DNA of 62,936 bases from Streptomyces sp. NWU339 (GTDB taxonomy: Bacteria > Actinomycetota > Actinomycetes > Streptomycetales > Streptomycetaceae): positions 1 to 62,936 of the forward strand of contig NZ_QFRK01000001.1 of NCBI RefSeq assembly GCF_003143855.1, given 5' to 3'. The notes below the pieces were generated by a model. The model had not been told where the DNA came from. It was given only the letters and a program-made list of their open reading frames with translations, and ran no database searches. Within the stretch, counting starts at the first letter, position 1. Each line of letters starts with the position of its first letter. The position numbers and the translations under genes are program-made. Positions 17,932-27,672 of the stretch are shown here, one piece after another.

Positions 17932-18291
17932 ATGCCGGATGCCGAAGACGTACGACGGATCGCCCTGTCCCTGCCGGACACCACGGAGAAGATCGCGTGG
18001 AGCATGCCCACGTTCCGGGTCGCGGGGAAGATGTTCGCCACCCTGCCCGAGGACGAGACGTCCATCGCCGTGCGCTGCCCCAAGGAGGAGCGCGACGAAC
18101 TGGCCCTCGCCGAACCGGAGAAGTTCTGGATCGCGGACCACGAGGCGCAGTTCGCCTGGGTCAGGGCACGCCTCGCCGCCCTCGACGGCGAGGACGAGCT
18201 GCGTGACATCCTCGCCGACTCCTGGCGCCAGGCGGCCCCGCCCCGGCTGCTCGAGGCGTATCCCCGGCTGGGGCTGCCGTCCGTGGGCTGA
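17932..18291 (+). CDS. MmcQ/YjbR family DNA-binding-like protein
   Basis: 119 residues from the ATG at 17932; an in-frame TTG at 17902 is possible. The family pattern is clear: DVRRIALSLPDTTEKIAW, then PTFRVAGKMFATL, then AVRCPKEERDELALAEPEKFW. These are small CyaY-like-fold proteins of unknown function. A TACGGT hexamer lies eight bases before the ATG, so the message may be leaderless. Confidence 0.85.
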   Translation: MPDAEDVRRIALSLPDTTEKIAWSMPTFRVAGKMFATLPEDETSIAVRCPKEERDELALAEPEKFWIADHEAQFAWVRARLAALDGEDELRDILADSWRQAAPPRLLEAYPRLGLPSVG

Positions 18292-18315
18292 ACACCGGCG
18301 GGCGTTGCCATTCGT

Positions 18316-19215
18316 TCACCCCGAGACGAAGCCCGCGATCCGCTCCCGGAGCGAGGTGGCGTCGAGACCGTGCGCGGCGACGTGCTCCTCGAGCTGCCCG
18401 TACCGTCGCAGTTCCCGCCGCCCCACGCCCAGCCCCAGCACCCGGTGCGGTACGTCGGCCAAGGCGTCGTTCACCCGCGCCACCGACGTACCCGCCAGGT
18501 ACGGCTCGACGAGGACGACGTCCGTCCCGGCGGTCCCGGTGGCCCGCCGCAGCGCGGCCGCGTCGAACGGCCGGACGGTGGCGGCGTACAGGACGGTGAC
18601 GTCGAGCCCCTCCGTGGCCGCGAGGACGGCCTCCAGAACGGGCCCCACGGCGACCACCACCGCGGAGCGGCCCTCGCGGACGGTGCGGAAGCGCTCACCG
18701 TCCACCGGCAGCGGGTGCGCGTTGGACTGCAGGGACAGCCGCACGTACACCTTGTCGTCCCCGGCGGCCACCGCGTGCCGCAGCAGCGTCTCGGCCTCGT
18801 CCGGATGCCCCGGCACATGCACGGTCCAGCCGTCCAGGGTGTCCAGCAGCGCCACGTCACCGGGCGCCATGTGGGTGTAGCCGCCGGCCGGCCAGTCGAA
18901 GGACGCGGCGGCGCTCACCAGCACGGCACCCGCGCCCTGATGCCCGAGATCCAGCTTGACCTGCTCGAAGGGCCGCTCGACGAGGAAGCTGGCGAACGTG
19001 TGCACGACGGGCCGCAGGCCGGTGAGCGCCATCCCGGCGGCGGCCCCCACCAGGAGCTGCTCCCGGATGCCGACGTTGACGACCCGGTCCGGGTGCCGGC
19101 GCAGTGCCTCGGTGAAGCCGTCCTTGCCGATCTCGGCGAGAACCACCGCGACCCGGGGGTCCTCGTCGAGCAGCCGGGTGACGACAGGGGCGAAACGGTC
19201 ACGCATGGTGTCCAC
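18316..19215 (-). CDS. Transketolase, C-terminal (pyrimidine-binding) subunit
   Basis: 299 residues from GTG at 19215, with AAAGGA about ten bases upstream; ATG at 19206 is the alternative. It carries the second half of a transketolase: VVNVGIREQLLVGAAAGMALTGLRPVVHTFASFL (the ThDP-activating Glu lies in GIREQ), and a C-terminal Rossmann domain. It needs the N-terminal subunit encoded 55 bp upstream on the same strand. Split transketolases of this type occur in actinomycetes, where they may supply erythrose or ribose phosphates for a special pathway; that role is inferred. Confidence 0.9.
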   Translation of the reverse strand: MDTMRDRFAPVVTRLLDEDPRVAVVLAEIGKDGFTEALRRHPDRVVNVGIREQLLVGAAAGMALTGLRPVVHTFASFLVERPFEQVKLDLGHQGAGAVLVSAAASFDWPAGGYTHMAPGDVALLDTLDGWTVHVPGHPDEAETLLRHAVAAGDDKVYVRLSLQSNAHPLPVDGERFRTVREGRSAVVVAVGPVLEAVLAATEGLDVTVLYAATVRPFDAAALRRATGTAGTDVVLVEPYLAGTSVARVNDALADVPHRVLGLGVGRRELRRYGQLEEHVAAHGLDATSLRERIAGFVSG

Positions 19216-19270
19216 GGAAGTCTGTCCTTTCCATACCGCATACCGAACTTGACTGAAAGAAGGGGAGGGT

Positions 19271-19978
19271 TCACGCGTACTTCGGCTCGACCCGGGCCAC
19301 CACCACGTGCGGGCGGCCCGGATGCGGCGCGGTGAACGCGGCGTACAGCGCCTCGTGGTCACGACCGTCGACGGTGAGCGCGGACCAGCCGGCCGCCTCG
19401 AAACGCGCGACGATCCCGCCGGGCCGGGCGTGACTGGCGGAGGAGTTGTCGACGACTACGGTGTGCAGCCGTTCCAGACCGGCCGGACCGGCGAAGGCGA
19501 TCGCCTCGTGGTTGCTGCCCTCGTCCAGTTCGGCGTCCCCGATCAGCGTCCACACCCTCGGTCCGTCCAGCCCCTGCGCGCGCAGCCCCAGCGCCGTCCC
19601 GACCGCGATCGGCAGCCCGTGCCCCAGCGAGCCACTGCCGATCTCGGCCCCCGGCACCAACACCCGGTCGGGGTGGTGGCCGAGCGGGGAGTCGTACGAG
19701 CCGAAGCCCGGCAGCCACTCCACCGGCAGGAAGCCCTTGGCGGCCAGCACGGCGTAGTACGCCATCGGCCCGTGCCCCTTCGACAGCAGGAACCTGTCAC
19801 GGTCCTGGGCGTCCGTCCGTTCCGGCGAGACGCGCAGCACCCGGTCGTAGAGCACCCACAGCACGTCCAGCGTGGAGGTGGCGGCCGGCCCGTGCTTCTC
19901 GTCGCCGGTCATCAGGCCCATCAGCCCCGGCAGATCCGCGAACCCGTACGTACGTGTGTGTTCCTCGGTGATCGTCAT
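19271..19978 (-). CDS. Transketolase, N-terminal (ThDP diphosphate-binding) subunit
   Basis: 235 residues from the ATG at 19978 (MTITEEHTRTYGF); a short in-frame extension upstream is less likely. The ThDP motif is GDAELDEGSNHEAIAF near residue 153, preceded by GSGSLGHGLPIAVGTALGLR. The first gene of a two-gene leftward operon with the C-terminal subunit. Its promoter must lie between 19979 and the tRNA at 20111. Confidence 0.9.
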   Translation of the reverse strand: MTITEEHTRTYGFADLPGLMGLMTGDEKHGPAATSTLDVLWVLYDRVLRVSPERTDAQDRDRFLLSKGHGPMAYYAVLAAKGFLPVEWLPGFGSYDSPLGHHPDRVLVPGAEIGSGSLGHGLPIAVGTALGLRAQGLDGPRVWTLIGDAELDEGSNHEAIAFAGPAGLERLHTVVVDNSSASHARPGGIVARFEAAGWSALTVDGRDHEALYAAFTAPHPGRPHVVVARVEPKYA

Positions 19979-20110
19979 ACGGCGATCGTGCAACCTCAAC
20001 CAAACTTCAGGTCAAGCCCCGCCGTGCAAACGGGTGCGCGATCACCGTCCCGAGTGCGGTATTGTTTCCGTGCACGTTGATCCCGGGGAATCCCCAGGTC
20101 AGACGGGCAT

Positions 20111-20187
<77 letters not shown>

Positions 20188-20203
20188 GCTTGTAGCAGGT
20201 CGG

Positions 20204-20239
20204 AAGCCGCCTTCTCATGGATGGGAAGGCGGCTTTTCG
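20204..20239 (+). terminator. Intrinsic terminator after tRNA-Pro
   Basis: AAGCCGCCTTC (20204-20214) pairs with GAAGGCGGCTT (20225-20235) and is followed by a short T-run. This is a classic rho-independent form. Confidence 0.9.
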
Positions 20240-20328
20240 TCGTCCCCCGATGTGGTGGTCGTACGATGTGTCGTCTGTGGGGTGTGCCGCCACCCCTTTG
20301 ACGGGGAGCCACTGACAGGGAGTCGCTC

Positions 20329-20937
20329 ATGACCACGGCACGGGACCTGATGATCGTCGCCCTCGACACCCCCTCCACCCCTCCGGTGGCGCAGGGTGAG
20401 CTGTCGCTCGCGCTCGCGGGAGCGGAGCTGATCGACCTCATGGACGCCGAGGCCGTCACCCTGGACGAGCACCGCGTGGTCCCCGGGCTGCCGCCCGCCG
20501 ACGGTGAGGGACTGATGGGCGAGGCCGCCTCGTCACTCGTACGGCAGACGCCCTACGAATCCGTCGAGGACTGGTTGTGGCGCCGGGGCCGCGGTCTGGC
20601 CGCCGCCCATCTTGCCGCCCTGGAGTCGGAAGGGCTGGTCACCCGGCCGCACGCCCGCCGGATCTCCTTCCGGACGGATCCGCCGGTGCCGGCCGATTCG
20701 CCGGCCCGGAGCCGGGCGGCCGACCGCTGGGCGTCGCGTGAACCGGTGCTGGCCGGCCTCGCCGCCGCCGCGGGGATCGGGGAGCAGCCGGCCGAGGACC
20801 TGGTCGCCGAGCTCGCCGACGATCAGGTCGTGACCGTCCTGGCCACCGTCAACGACGCCGTCATGGAACTGGGGGCCGTACGGCAGCGGCGGGACATCGA
20901 GGACGCGGCCTTCGACAACGTCTGGCGAGCCGTCTGA
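20329..20937 (+). CDS. GOLPH3/GPP34 family phosphoprotein
   Basis: 202 residues. The GPP34 pattern is seen in ARDLMIVALDTPSTPPVAQGELSLALAGAELIDL at the N-terminus, VEDWLWRRGRGLAAAHLAALESEGLV in the middle, and a helical C-terminal half. Eukaryotic GPP34 proteins bind phosphoinositides; Streptomyces has many paralogues of unknown function. An RBS (CAGGGAG) precedes the ATG. Confidence 0.88.
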   Translation: MTTARDLMIVALDTPSTPPVAQGELSLALAGAELIDLMDAEAVTLDEHRVVPGLPPADGEGLMGEAASSLVRQTPYESVEDWLWRRGRGLAAAHLAALESEGLVTRPHARRISFRTDPPVPADSPARSRAADRWASREPVLAGLAAAAGIGEQPAEDLVAELADDQVVTVLATVNDAVMELGAVRQRRDIEDAAFDNVWRAV

Positions 20938-21058
20938 CGCGCTCCGCGGTCGATTCGCCCGTAGATGTCCTTGATGTCGCTCTGTGTGCTGCTTAATGTT
21001 CGCCGGGTAAGCACCGCCGCGGGGCCCGACGCCCGCGCCGCCGTCCCGGAAGCGAGGT

Positions 21059-22405
21059 GTGGAGCGCGTGCGCGCGATGTGCGGGGGCCGACCGGACCCG
21101 GGAAACCCCGGCGAGGGGCGACACCCCCGACACCCCCGACGAACGCGACGGCCGCGGCCGCGGGTGCTGGTCGCGCTGACGCTGATGGCGTCCACGCTCG
21201 CCGCCTGTGGCGGTGAACAGGAGGGTTCCGGCCCGACCACGCTCAACTGGTACAACTTCCCCGACGACTCCGGCGCCCTGCAGAAGGCCGCCGACCGGTG
21301 CGGTCGGGCATCGGGCGGCCGCTACCGGATCAGCTACAACAAGCTGCCACGAGGCGCCGACGGCCAGCGCCAGCAGATGGTGCGCCGGCTCGCCGCCCAG
21401 GACGACTCCCTCGACATCCTGGGCCTGGACGTGACCTGGCCCGCGGAGTTCGCCGAGGCCCGCTGGATCCGGGAGTGGACGGGCGAGACGAAACGGCGGG
21501 CCACCGAGGACACCCTGCGTGTCCCCCTGCGGACCGCCACCTGGAAGGGCAGGCTCTACGCCGTCCCGTACAACACCAACACCCAGCTCCTGTGGTACCG
21601 CGAGGACCTGGTGCCCACCCCGCCCACGACCTGGTCCGAGATGCTGACGATGTCCCGCGACCTGGCCCGGCAGGGCAAACCGCACTACGTGGAGATCCAG
21701 GGCGCCCAGTACGAGGGGCTGACCGTCTGGTTCAACACCCTGGTCAACAGCGCGGGCGGCTCCATCCTCAACCCGAGCGCCACCGCGCCGTCGCTCGGCG
21801 CGCCGGCCGTGCGGGCCGCCGCCCTCATGCGGGACTTCGCCCGCTCCCCGGCCGCGGATCCCTCCCTGCCCAACCAGATGGAGGACCAGAACCGTCTCGC
21901 CATGGAGTCGGGGGCGGCGGCGCTCGAGATCAACTACCCGTTCGTCTATCCGTCGATGAAGGCGAACAACCCGCAGCTGTTCAAGAGCTTCCGCTGGGCG
22001 CCCTACCCACGCATCGACGCCGCCCGCCCCGCCCGCCCCACCATCGGTGGCATCGACCTGGCCGTCAGCGCCTACTCCCGCCACCCCGACCTGGCCTTCG
22101 AGGCGGCCCTGTGCCTGCGCGACCACGAGAACCAGCTCACCGCCGCGCTCGAGGGCGGACTGCCACCCACTCTGCGCTCCCTGTACGACGAGCCGACGTT
22201 GATGAAGCAGTACCCCTTCTCCCAGGATGTGCTGGCCGCTCTGGAGTCGGCGAGCGTCCGGCCGGTCACTCCCGCCTACCAGAACGTGTCGATCGCCGTC
22301 TCCCACACACTGTCCCCGCCGTCCGCCGTCAAGCCGGAAAGCTCGGTCGAGACCATCAGGGAGCAGATCGACGATGCCCTGCGATCCGAGGGCGTGATCC
22401 CGTGA
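21059..22405 (+). CDS. lpqY: Trehalose ABC transporter lipoprotein LpqY
   Basis: 448 residues from GTG at 21059. The N-terminus is basic, followed by a hydrophobic stretch and a lipobox (STLAACGG, Cys ~46), so the mature protein is a membrane-anchored solute-binding lipoprotein of the family-1 sugar type. WYNFPDDSG and DILGLDVTWPAEFAEARWI match LpqY. The order binding protein, two permeases, ATPase and the close likeness of the downstream proteins to mycobacterial SugA and SugC identify the operon as the trehalose importer, which recycles free trehalose. Confidence 0.88.
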   Translation: MERVRAMCGGRPDPGNPGEGRHPRHPRRTRRPRPRVLVALTLMASTLAACGGEQEGSGPTTLNWYNFPDDSGALQKAADRCGRASGGRYRISYNKLPRGADGQRQQMVRRLAAQDDSLDILGLDVTWPAEFAEARWIREWTGETKRRATEDTLRVPLRTATWKGRLYAVPYNTNTQLLWYREDLVPTPPTTWSEMLTMSRDLARQGKPHYVEIQGAQYEGLTVWFNTLVNSAGGSILNPSATAPSLGAPAVRAAALMRDFARSPAADPSLPNQMEDQNRLAMESGAAALEINYPFVYPSMKANNPQLFKSFRWAPYPRIDAARPARPTIGGIDLAVSAYSRHPDLAFEAALCLRDHENQLTAALEGGLPPTLRSLYDEPTLMKQYPFSQDVLAALESASVRPVTPAYQNVSIAVSHTLSPPSAVKPESSVETIREQIDDALRSEGVIP

Positions 22406-22464
22406 ACCACCACCTGCCGCACCCCGCCGGTGCGCGGGCGTCCTTCCGGGGCGACACCGGATGA
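22402..22464 (+). CDS. 20-residue bridge ORF between lpqY and sugA
   Basis: GTG at 22402 overlaps the lpqY stop (GTGA). The frame runs 20 codons and its TGA at 22462 overlaps the sugA start (ATGA). It exactly fills the 55-bp gap. The likely role is to carry ribosomes from lpqY to sugA by termination-reinitiation; a functional peptide is less likely. Chance remains possible at this GC content. Confidence 0.35.
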   Translation: MNHHLPHPAGARASFRGDTG

Positions 22465-23420
22465 GCACGATGGCCGACCCGGCCGGTGCCCGGCCGCCCG
22501 ACGGGACGACGCCGCCCCAGGGCGGGAAGGACAGGGCTGCCCTCTCGGCCGGTGCCAAGCAGGAACGGCGCCTCGGCTGGCTGCTGTGCGCACCGGCCGT
22601 CATCGTCATGACCGCCGTGACCGCCTACCCCATCGGATACGCCGTCTATCTGTCCCTCCAGCGCTACGACCTGCGCTTCCCGGCTCAGGCCGAGTTCGTC
22701 GGCCTGAGCAACTACGGGGCCGTGCTGTCCTCCCCGTTCTGGTGGGACGCGTTCTGGGTCACGCTGTTCATCACCGCCGTGTCCGTGGCCGTCGAACTCG
22801 TTCTCGGCATGGGGCTCGCCCTGGTGATGCACCGCACGGTCTTCTGGCGCGGCACGGTCCGCACCGCGGTCCTCGTCCCGTACGGCATCGTCACGGTGGT
22901 CGCCGCCTTCTCCTGGCAGTACGCCTGGACCCCCGAACTGGGCTATCTCGCCGGACTGCTGCCCAGCGGCGAGGCCCCGCTGACCGAACAGTGGCCCGCG
23001 CTGTGGCTGATCATCCTCGCCGAGGTGTGGAAGACCACCCCGTTCATGGCGCTGCTGCTGCTCGCCGGCCTGGCCCTGGTCCCCGAGGAGACTCTGAGGG
23101 CGGCCATGGTGGACGGCGCCACATCCTGGCAGCGGTTCACCAAGGTCATGGTGCCGCTGATGAAACCGGCCATCCTGGTGGCGCTGCTCTTCCGCACGCT
23201 GGACGCCTTCCGGATCTTCGACAACATCTACGTCCTGACCTCGGGCGCACACGGTACCGGCTCCCTGTCGATCCTCGGCTACGACAACCTGTTCACCGCG
23301 CTGAACCTGGGCATCGGGTCGGCGATCTCGGTCCTGATCTTCCTCTGCGTCGGGATCATCGCCTTCACCTTCGTCAAGCTGTTCGGCGCCGCCGCACCCG
23401 GCGCGGAGGTGAAGCGCTGA
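22461..23420 (+). CDS. sugA: Trehalose ABC transporter permease SugA
   Basis: 319 residues. A MalF-like permease with six membrane helices. The EAA loop is [21 protein letters not shown] near residue 217. Stretches such as [22 protein letters not shown] and ILGYDNLF follow mycobacterial SugA almost residue for residue. No strong RBS is seen before the ATG, consistent with coupling through the bridge ORF. The TGA overlaps the sugB ATG by one base. Confidence 0.9.
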   Translation: MSTMADPAGARPPDGTTPPQGGKDRAALSAGAKQERRLGWLLCAPAVIVMTAVTAYPIGYAVYLSLQRYDLRFPAQAEFVGLSNYGAVLSSPFWWDAFWVTLFITAVSVAVELVLGMGLALVMHRTVFWRGTVRTAVLVPYGIVTVVAAFSWQYAWTPELGYLAGLLPSGEAPLTEQWPALWLIILAEVWKTTPFMALLLLAGLALVPEETLRAAMVDGATSWQRFTKVMVPLMKPAILVALLFRTLDAFRIFDNIYVLTSGAHGTGSLSILGYDNLFTALNLGIGSAISVLIFLCVGIIAFTFVKLFGAAAPGAEVKR

Positions 23421-24253
23421 TGGCCGCAGCGGGCAGGACGCACGCGACCCGCTGGGGCGTCGTCAACGTCGTCGTGGTGCTGTACGCCCTGTTTCCGGTG
23501 TGGTGGATCGCCGCGTTGTCGTTCAAGGACCCCGCCACCCTCTCCGACGGCTACTACATCCCCCGGGACTGGACCTGGGAGAACTACCGGGGCATCTTCG
23601 AGACCTCCCAGTTCACCCGGGCACTGATCAACTCGATCGGCATCGCGCTGATCGCCACGGTGATCGCGGTGGTCCTGGGCACCATGGCCGCCTACGCCGT
23701 GGCCCGGCTGCGGTTCCCCGGCAAGCAGCTGCTCATCGGAATGTCGCTGCTGATCGCCATGTTCCCGCCGATCTCCCTGGTCTCGCCGCTGTTCGAGATC
23801 GAGCGGGCCATCGGGATCTTCGACACCTGGATCGGGCTCATCATCCCGTACATGACCTTCTCGCTGCCGCTGGCGATCTACACCCTGTCGGCGTTCTTCC
23901 GGGAGATCCCGTGGGACCTGGAGAAGGCCGCCAAGGTGGACGGCGCCACGCCCGCGCAGGCGTTCCGGCTGGTCATCGTGCCGCTGGCCGCGCCGGGCGT
24001 GTTCACCACCGCCATCCTGGTGTTCATCTTCTGCTGGAACGACTTCCTGTTCGCGATCTCGCTGACCTCCACCGAGTCCGCGCGGACGGTGCCCGCCGCG
24101 ATCGCGTTCTTCACCGGCAGCTCCCAGTTCCAGCAGCCCACCGGGTCGATCGCCGCCGCCGCCGTGGTGATCACCATCCCCATCATCGTCTTCGTCCTGT
24201 TCTTCCAGCGGCGGATCGTGGCCGGACTGACCTCCGGGGCGGTCAAGGGGTGA
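23420..24253 (+). CDS. sugB: Trehalose ABC transporter permease SugB
   Basis: 277 residues. A MalG-like permease with six helices. The EAA loop is [20 protein letters not shown] near residue 175. The start (ATG at 23420) shares its A with the sugA stop (TGATG). It forms the membrane channel with SugA. Confidence 0.9.
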   Translation: MAAAGRTHATRWGVVNVVVVLYALFPVWWIAALSFKDPATLSDGYYIPRDWTWENYRGIFETSQFTRALINSIGIALIATVIAVVLGTMAAYAVARLRFPGKQLLIGMSLLIAMFPPISLVSPLFEIERAIGIFDTWIGLIIPYMTFSLPLAIYTLSAFFREIPWDLEKAAKVDGATPAQAFRLVIVPLAAPGVFTTAILVFIFCWNDFLFAISLTSTESARTVPAAIAFFTGSSQFQQPTGSIAAAAVVITIPIIVFVLFFQRRIVAGLTSGAVKG

Positions 24254-24340
24254 CCGGACCGCACCCGGACCCGGCCGCCTGAAGGCCCGTCATAAATGTT
24301 TGTCACGAAGGCCCGTCACGAAGGCAAGGAGGCACCACCC

Positions 24341-25531
24341 ATGGCCGAGATCGTCCTCGAGGGCGTCACCAAGCGTTTTCCCGACGGATCCGTCGCCGTG
24401 AAGGACGTGGACCTCGCCATCGCCGACGGCGAGTTCGTGATCCTGGTCGGCCCGTCCGGATGCGGCAAGTCCACCACCCTGAACATGATCGCCGGACTGG
24501 AGGACATCACCGAGGGCACCCTGCGCATCGGCGGCAAGGTCGTCAACGACCTCGCGCCCAAGGAGCGCGACGTCGCCATGGTGTTCCAGAGCTACGCCCT
24601 GTACCCGCACATGAGCGTGCGCGAGAACATGGGCTTCCCGCTGCGCCTGGCGAAGGTGGACAAGGCCGTCATCGCCGGCAAGGTCGAGGAGGCCGCGCGG
24701 GTCCTCGACCTGAGCGAGTTCCTGGACCGCAAGCCCGCCAACCTCTCCGGCGGCCAGCGTCAGCGGGTGGCGATGGGGCGGGCCATCGTCCGCGACCCCA
24801 AGGCGTTCCTGATGGACGAGCCGCTGTCCAACCTGGACGCCAAGCTGCGGGTGCAGATGCGCACCCAGATCTCCCGGCTGCAGCGCCGCCTGGGCACCAC
24901 CACCGTCTACGTCACCCATGACCAGACCGAGGCGATGACCCTCGGCGACCGGGTCGTGGTCATGCGGCAGGGCGTGGTCCAGCAGATCGGCACGCCCGCG
25001 CAGCTCTACGACCTGCCGTGCAACCTCTTCGTCGCGGGCTTCATCGGATCCCCGGCGATGAACTTCGTCGGCGCCGCCCTGGAGGCGGGTGTGCTGCGCT
25101 CACCGCTGGGCGACCTGCCGCTCGACGACCGTACGCGCCAGGCGCTGGAACGGCGGAACGCGCCGCGCGACGTCATCGTCGGGCTGCGTCCCGAGGCCTT
25201 CGAGGACGCGGCCCTGGCCCGCGAGCCGGGCGGCCCCGTCCTCACGGCCACCGTGGACGTGCTGGAGTCGCTCGGTTCCGACGTGTACGTCTACTTCGGC
25301 GCCGAGGGCGGACCGGTGACGACCACCGAACTGGAGGAACTCGCCACCGACTCCGGCCTGCGCGACACCGGCGCGGGGGCCGCGCAGCAGATCGTGGCCC
25401 GGCTGAACGCCGCCACCCGCGCCCGTGAGGGAGCGCCCGTGGAACTCCGGGTCGACATGGGCAAGGCGCATGTCTTCGACCCCTCGACCGGGGCGAACCT
25501 CACCCACCCGGAGAGCACGGACGCCCCCTGA
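24341..25531 (+). CDS. sugC: Trehalose ABC transporter ATPase SugC
   Basis: 396 residues from the ATG at 24341, with AAGGAGG about nine bases upstream. Walker A is GPSGCGKST (~36), the ABC signature LSGGQRQRVAMGR (~134), Walker B FLMDEPLSNLDAK (~154) and the H-loop YVTHDQ (~190). A C-terminal MalK-type OB-fold regulatory domain follows. The sequence closely follows mycobacterial SugC, including the FIGSPAMNF segment. It energises SugAB-LpqY. An in-frame upstream ATG at 24296 is ignored because it lacks an RBS. Confidence 0.93.
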   Translation: MAEIVLEGVTKRFPDGSVAVKDVDLAIADGEFVILVGPSGCGKSTTLNMIAGLEDITEGTLRIGGKVVNDLAPKERDVAMVFQSYALYPHMSVRENMGFPLRLAKVDKAVIAGKVEEAARVLDLSEFLDRKPANLSGGQRQRVAMGRAIVRDPKAFLMDEPLSNLDAKLRVQMRTQISRLQRRLGTTTVYVTHDQTEAMTLGDRVVVMRQGVVQQIGTPAQLYDLPCNLFVAGFIGSPAMNFVGAALEAGVLRSPLGDLPLDDRTRQALERRNAPRDVIVGLRPEAFEDAALAREPGGPVLTATVDVLESLGSDVYVYFGAEGGPVTTTELEELATDSGLRDTGAGAAQQIVARLNAATRAREGAPVELRVDMGKAHVFDPSTGANLTHPESTDAP

Positions 25532-25556
25532 CCCCGCTCGCGCCGTTCCCGCCGGG

Positions 25557-26093
25557 TCAGCCCACGCAGCCCGCGTGGGCCAGCGCCTGCTTCAGCAGCA
25601 CCCCGTGCCCGCCCGGCATCTCGCTCTGCACGGCCTCCGACAGGGCCTCCTGCGGGCTGAACCACACCAGGTCGAGGGCGTCCTGCCGGGGCCGGCAGTC
25701 ACCCGTCACCGGCACGATGTAGGCGAGGGACACCGCGTGCTGACGCGGGTCGTGGTACGGCGTGACGCCGTGTGTGGGGAAGTACTCCGCGACCGTGAAC
25801 GGCTGGAGCGACGCCGGGATCCGGGGCAGCGCCACCGGGCCGAGGTCCTTCTCCAGGTGGCGCAGCAGTGCGTCGCGGACCCGCTCGTGGTGCAGCACCC
25901 GGCCGGAGACCAGCGTCCGGCTGACCGTGCCGTCGGGTCCTATGCGCAACAGCAGGCCGACGCTGGTGACTTCGCCGCTGTCGTCGACACGGACGGGGAC
26001 GGCCTCGACGTACAGGATCGGCATGCGGGCCCGTGTCATCTCCAGTTCGTCGGAGGACAGCCAACCCGGCGTGGTTTCGGTCGTGTCAGACAT
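25557..26093 (-). CDS. DUF4916 / Nudix-fold family protein
   Basis: 178 residues. The N-terminus PGWLSSDELEMTRARMPILYVEAVPVRVD and the body VGLLLRIGPDGTVSRTLVSGRV match the actinobacterial DUF4916 family, which has a Nudix-like fold. A canonical Nudix box (GX5EX7REUXEEXGU) is not intact, so hydrolase activity is uncertain. Convergent with sugC, with only 25 bp between the stops. Confidence 0.85.
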   Translation of the reverse strand: MSDTTETTPGWLSSDELEMTRARMPILYVEAVPVRVDDSGEVTSVGLLLRIGPDGTVSRTLVSGRVLHHERVRDALLRHLEKDLGPVALPRIPASLQPFTVAEYFPTHGVTPYHDPRQHAVSLAYIVPVTGDCRPRQDALDLVWFSPQEALSEAVQSEMPGGHGVLLKQALAHAGCVG

Positions 26094-26212
26094 CGCTTGA
26101 TCATACTTTCAACGGTTCGGACTTACGGGGGTGCCGGCCGCTCCGCGGCGGTGTTTCCTCCTCAAGGGGCTCGGCCGGATCGGGTCGACGGTCGCGTCAG
26201 GGTGTCACGGCG

Positions 26213-27025
26213 TCAGGGTTTCACGGCCACCGCGCCGTACTGCGGTACGACGACCGCGGCGTCCGCCCCGGCACGCCACCGCGAGCAGGACACCAGGCCG
26301 GGCTCGACCAGGTTCAGCCCCTCGAAGAACGCGGCGATGTCCTCGGCACTGCGGGCGGTGATCGGGGGAGTGGCGTTCTCGTTCCAGAACTCCATCGCGG
26401 GGACCTGGTTCTCGCCGCCCACCTCGGCGTCGGAGGTGGGGTGGGTGAGCACGAGGAAACTGCCGGAGGGGACGGCTGCCACGATCCGCCGTGCGATCTC
26501 ACGGGCCTCGCCGGTGTCGAGGACGAAGTTGAGGATGCCCAGCATCATCACCGCGACCGGACGGTCGAAGTCGAGTGTGGCGGCGGCCCGTTCGAGGATG
26601 GCGTCCGGGTCGCGCACATCGGCGTCGAGGTAGGCGGTCGCGCCGTCGTGGCCGCCGGTGAGCAGGGCCCGGGCGTGGACCAGCACGGTCGGGTCGTTGT
26701 CGACGTAGACGATCCGGGAGTCCGGAGCGATCCGCTGCGCGATCTCGTGGGTGTTGTCCGCGGTCGGCAGCCCGGTGCCGACGTCGAGGAACTGCCGCAC
26801 CCCGCGCTCACCGGCCAGATACGTGACGGCCCGGCCCAGGAACTCCCGGTCCGCGCGGGCGATGTCCCGGATGACCGGGATGATCGAGGCGACCTGGTCG
26901 CCGACCCGTCGGTCGACCTCGTAGTTGTCCTCGCCGCCGATCCAGTGGTTCCACACGCGCGCGTTGTGCGCGACAGAGGTGTCCAGCCGCGCCGGGACCC
27001 TCGGCGGGGTGTGGCTCTCACCCAC
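26213..27025 (-). CDS. SAM-dependent methyltransferase (DUF574/Methyltransf_19 type)
   Basis: 270 residues from GTG at 27025, preceded by a purine-rich tract. The family signature ARLDTSVAHNARVWNHWIGGEDNYEVDR sits at the N-terminus, followed by QFLDVGTGLPTADNTHE (SAM-binding motif I, ~80) and IVYVDNDPTVLVHA (acidic motif II, ~108). This family is much expanded in Streptomyces and its substrates are unknown. The open frame continues upstream to 27748 but that part is low-complexity and overlaps the dps region, so it is not used. Confidence 0.88.
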   Translation of the reverse strand: MGESHTPPRVPARLDTSVAHNARVWNHWIGGEDNYEVDRRVGDQVASIIPVIRDIARADREFLGRAVTYLAGERGVRQFLDVGTGLPTADNTHEIAQRIAPDSRIVYVDNDPTVLVHARALLTGGHDGATAYLDADVRDPDAILERAAATLDFDRPVAVMMLGILNFVLDTGEAREIARRIVAAVPSGSFLVLTHPTSDAEVGGENQVPAMEFWNENATPPITARSAEDIAAFFEGLNLVEPGLVSCSRWRAGADAAVVVPQYGAVAVKP

Positions 27026-27189
27026 GTCTCTCGCCCTCTCTCGCTCCTCCGGCCGGACCCGGCCGTCGCGGTCATTGTGCCGCGCGGTGATCACCCTGTC
27101 CCGGGAATGGGAGAGCGGGACAGGGGAGTGGGAGCGAGAGAGGGCGGGGGAGCCAGCAGCAGGGGCGCCGGGGGCGCCGCGTGCGTCCG

Positions 27190-27672
27190 TCAGGAGCCGA
27201 AGGGGGTGTTCTCCGCCTCGAACATCCAGCGCAGTTTCTCCAGTTCGGCGGTGACGGAGATCAGCAGGTCCTGGGTGACCGGGTCCGCCTTCTCGGTGGC
27301 GTCGACGCGCTCGCGCAGCCGCACGATCGCGGTCCCCAGCGCCTCCGTCATGACCCGCACGGCGTCCTCGTCCCGCAGCCAGCCCTCTTCGGGGACGGGC
27401 AGTGAGAAGACCTTGGCGACGGTCTCCGGACGGCCGTCCGGCGGCACGCCGAGCGTCGCGGAGCGCTCCGCGACCGTGTCGGCGCCGGTGCGCGCGGCCG
27501 AGACCACCTCGTCCAGCTGGAGGTGGACCGAACGGAACCGCGGACCCACGACGTTCCAGTGCGCCTGCTTGCCGATCAGGGAGAGGCCGAGGAGATCCAC
27601 CAGGGTGCTCTGGAGCGCCTCGCAGGCGATTCGGCGGTCCTCGTCGGGCAGCGTGCTCCGCACAACGGTCAT
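27190..27672 (-). CDS. Dps-family ferritin-like DNA-protection protein
   Basis: 160 residues from the ATG at 27672, with AAGGAG about ten bases upstream. The Dps signature is seen: LIGKQAHWNVVGPRFRSVHLQLDEVV (ferroxidase His and Asp/Glu ligands) near residues 38-60. Dps dodecamers bind DNA and oxidise iron with peroxide. Streptomyces has several paralogues; which one this is cannot be told. It may be cotranscribed with the methyltransferase, 164 bp downstream on the same strand. Confidence 0.92.
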   Translation of the reverse strand: MTVVRSTLPDEDRRIACEALQSTLVDLLGLSLIGKQAHWNVVGPRFRSVHLQLDEVVSAARTGADTVAERSATLGVPPDGRPETVAKVFSLPVPEEGWLRDEDAVRVMTEALGTAIVRLRERVDATEKADPVTQDLLISVTAELEKLRWMFEAENTPFGS

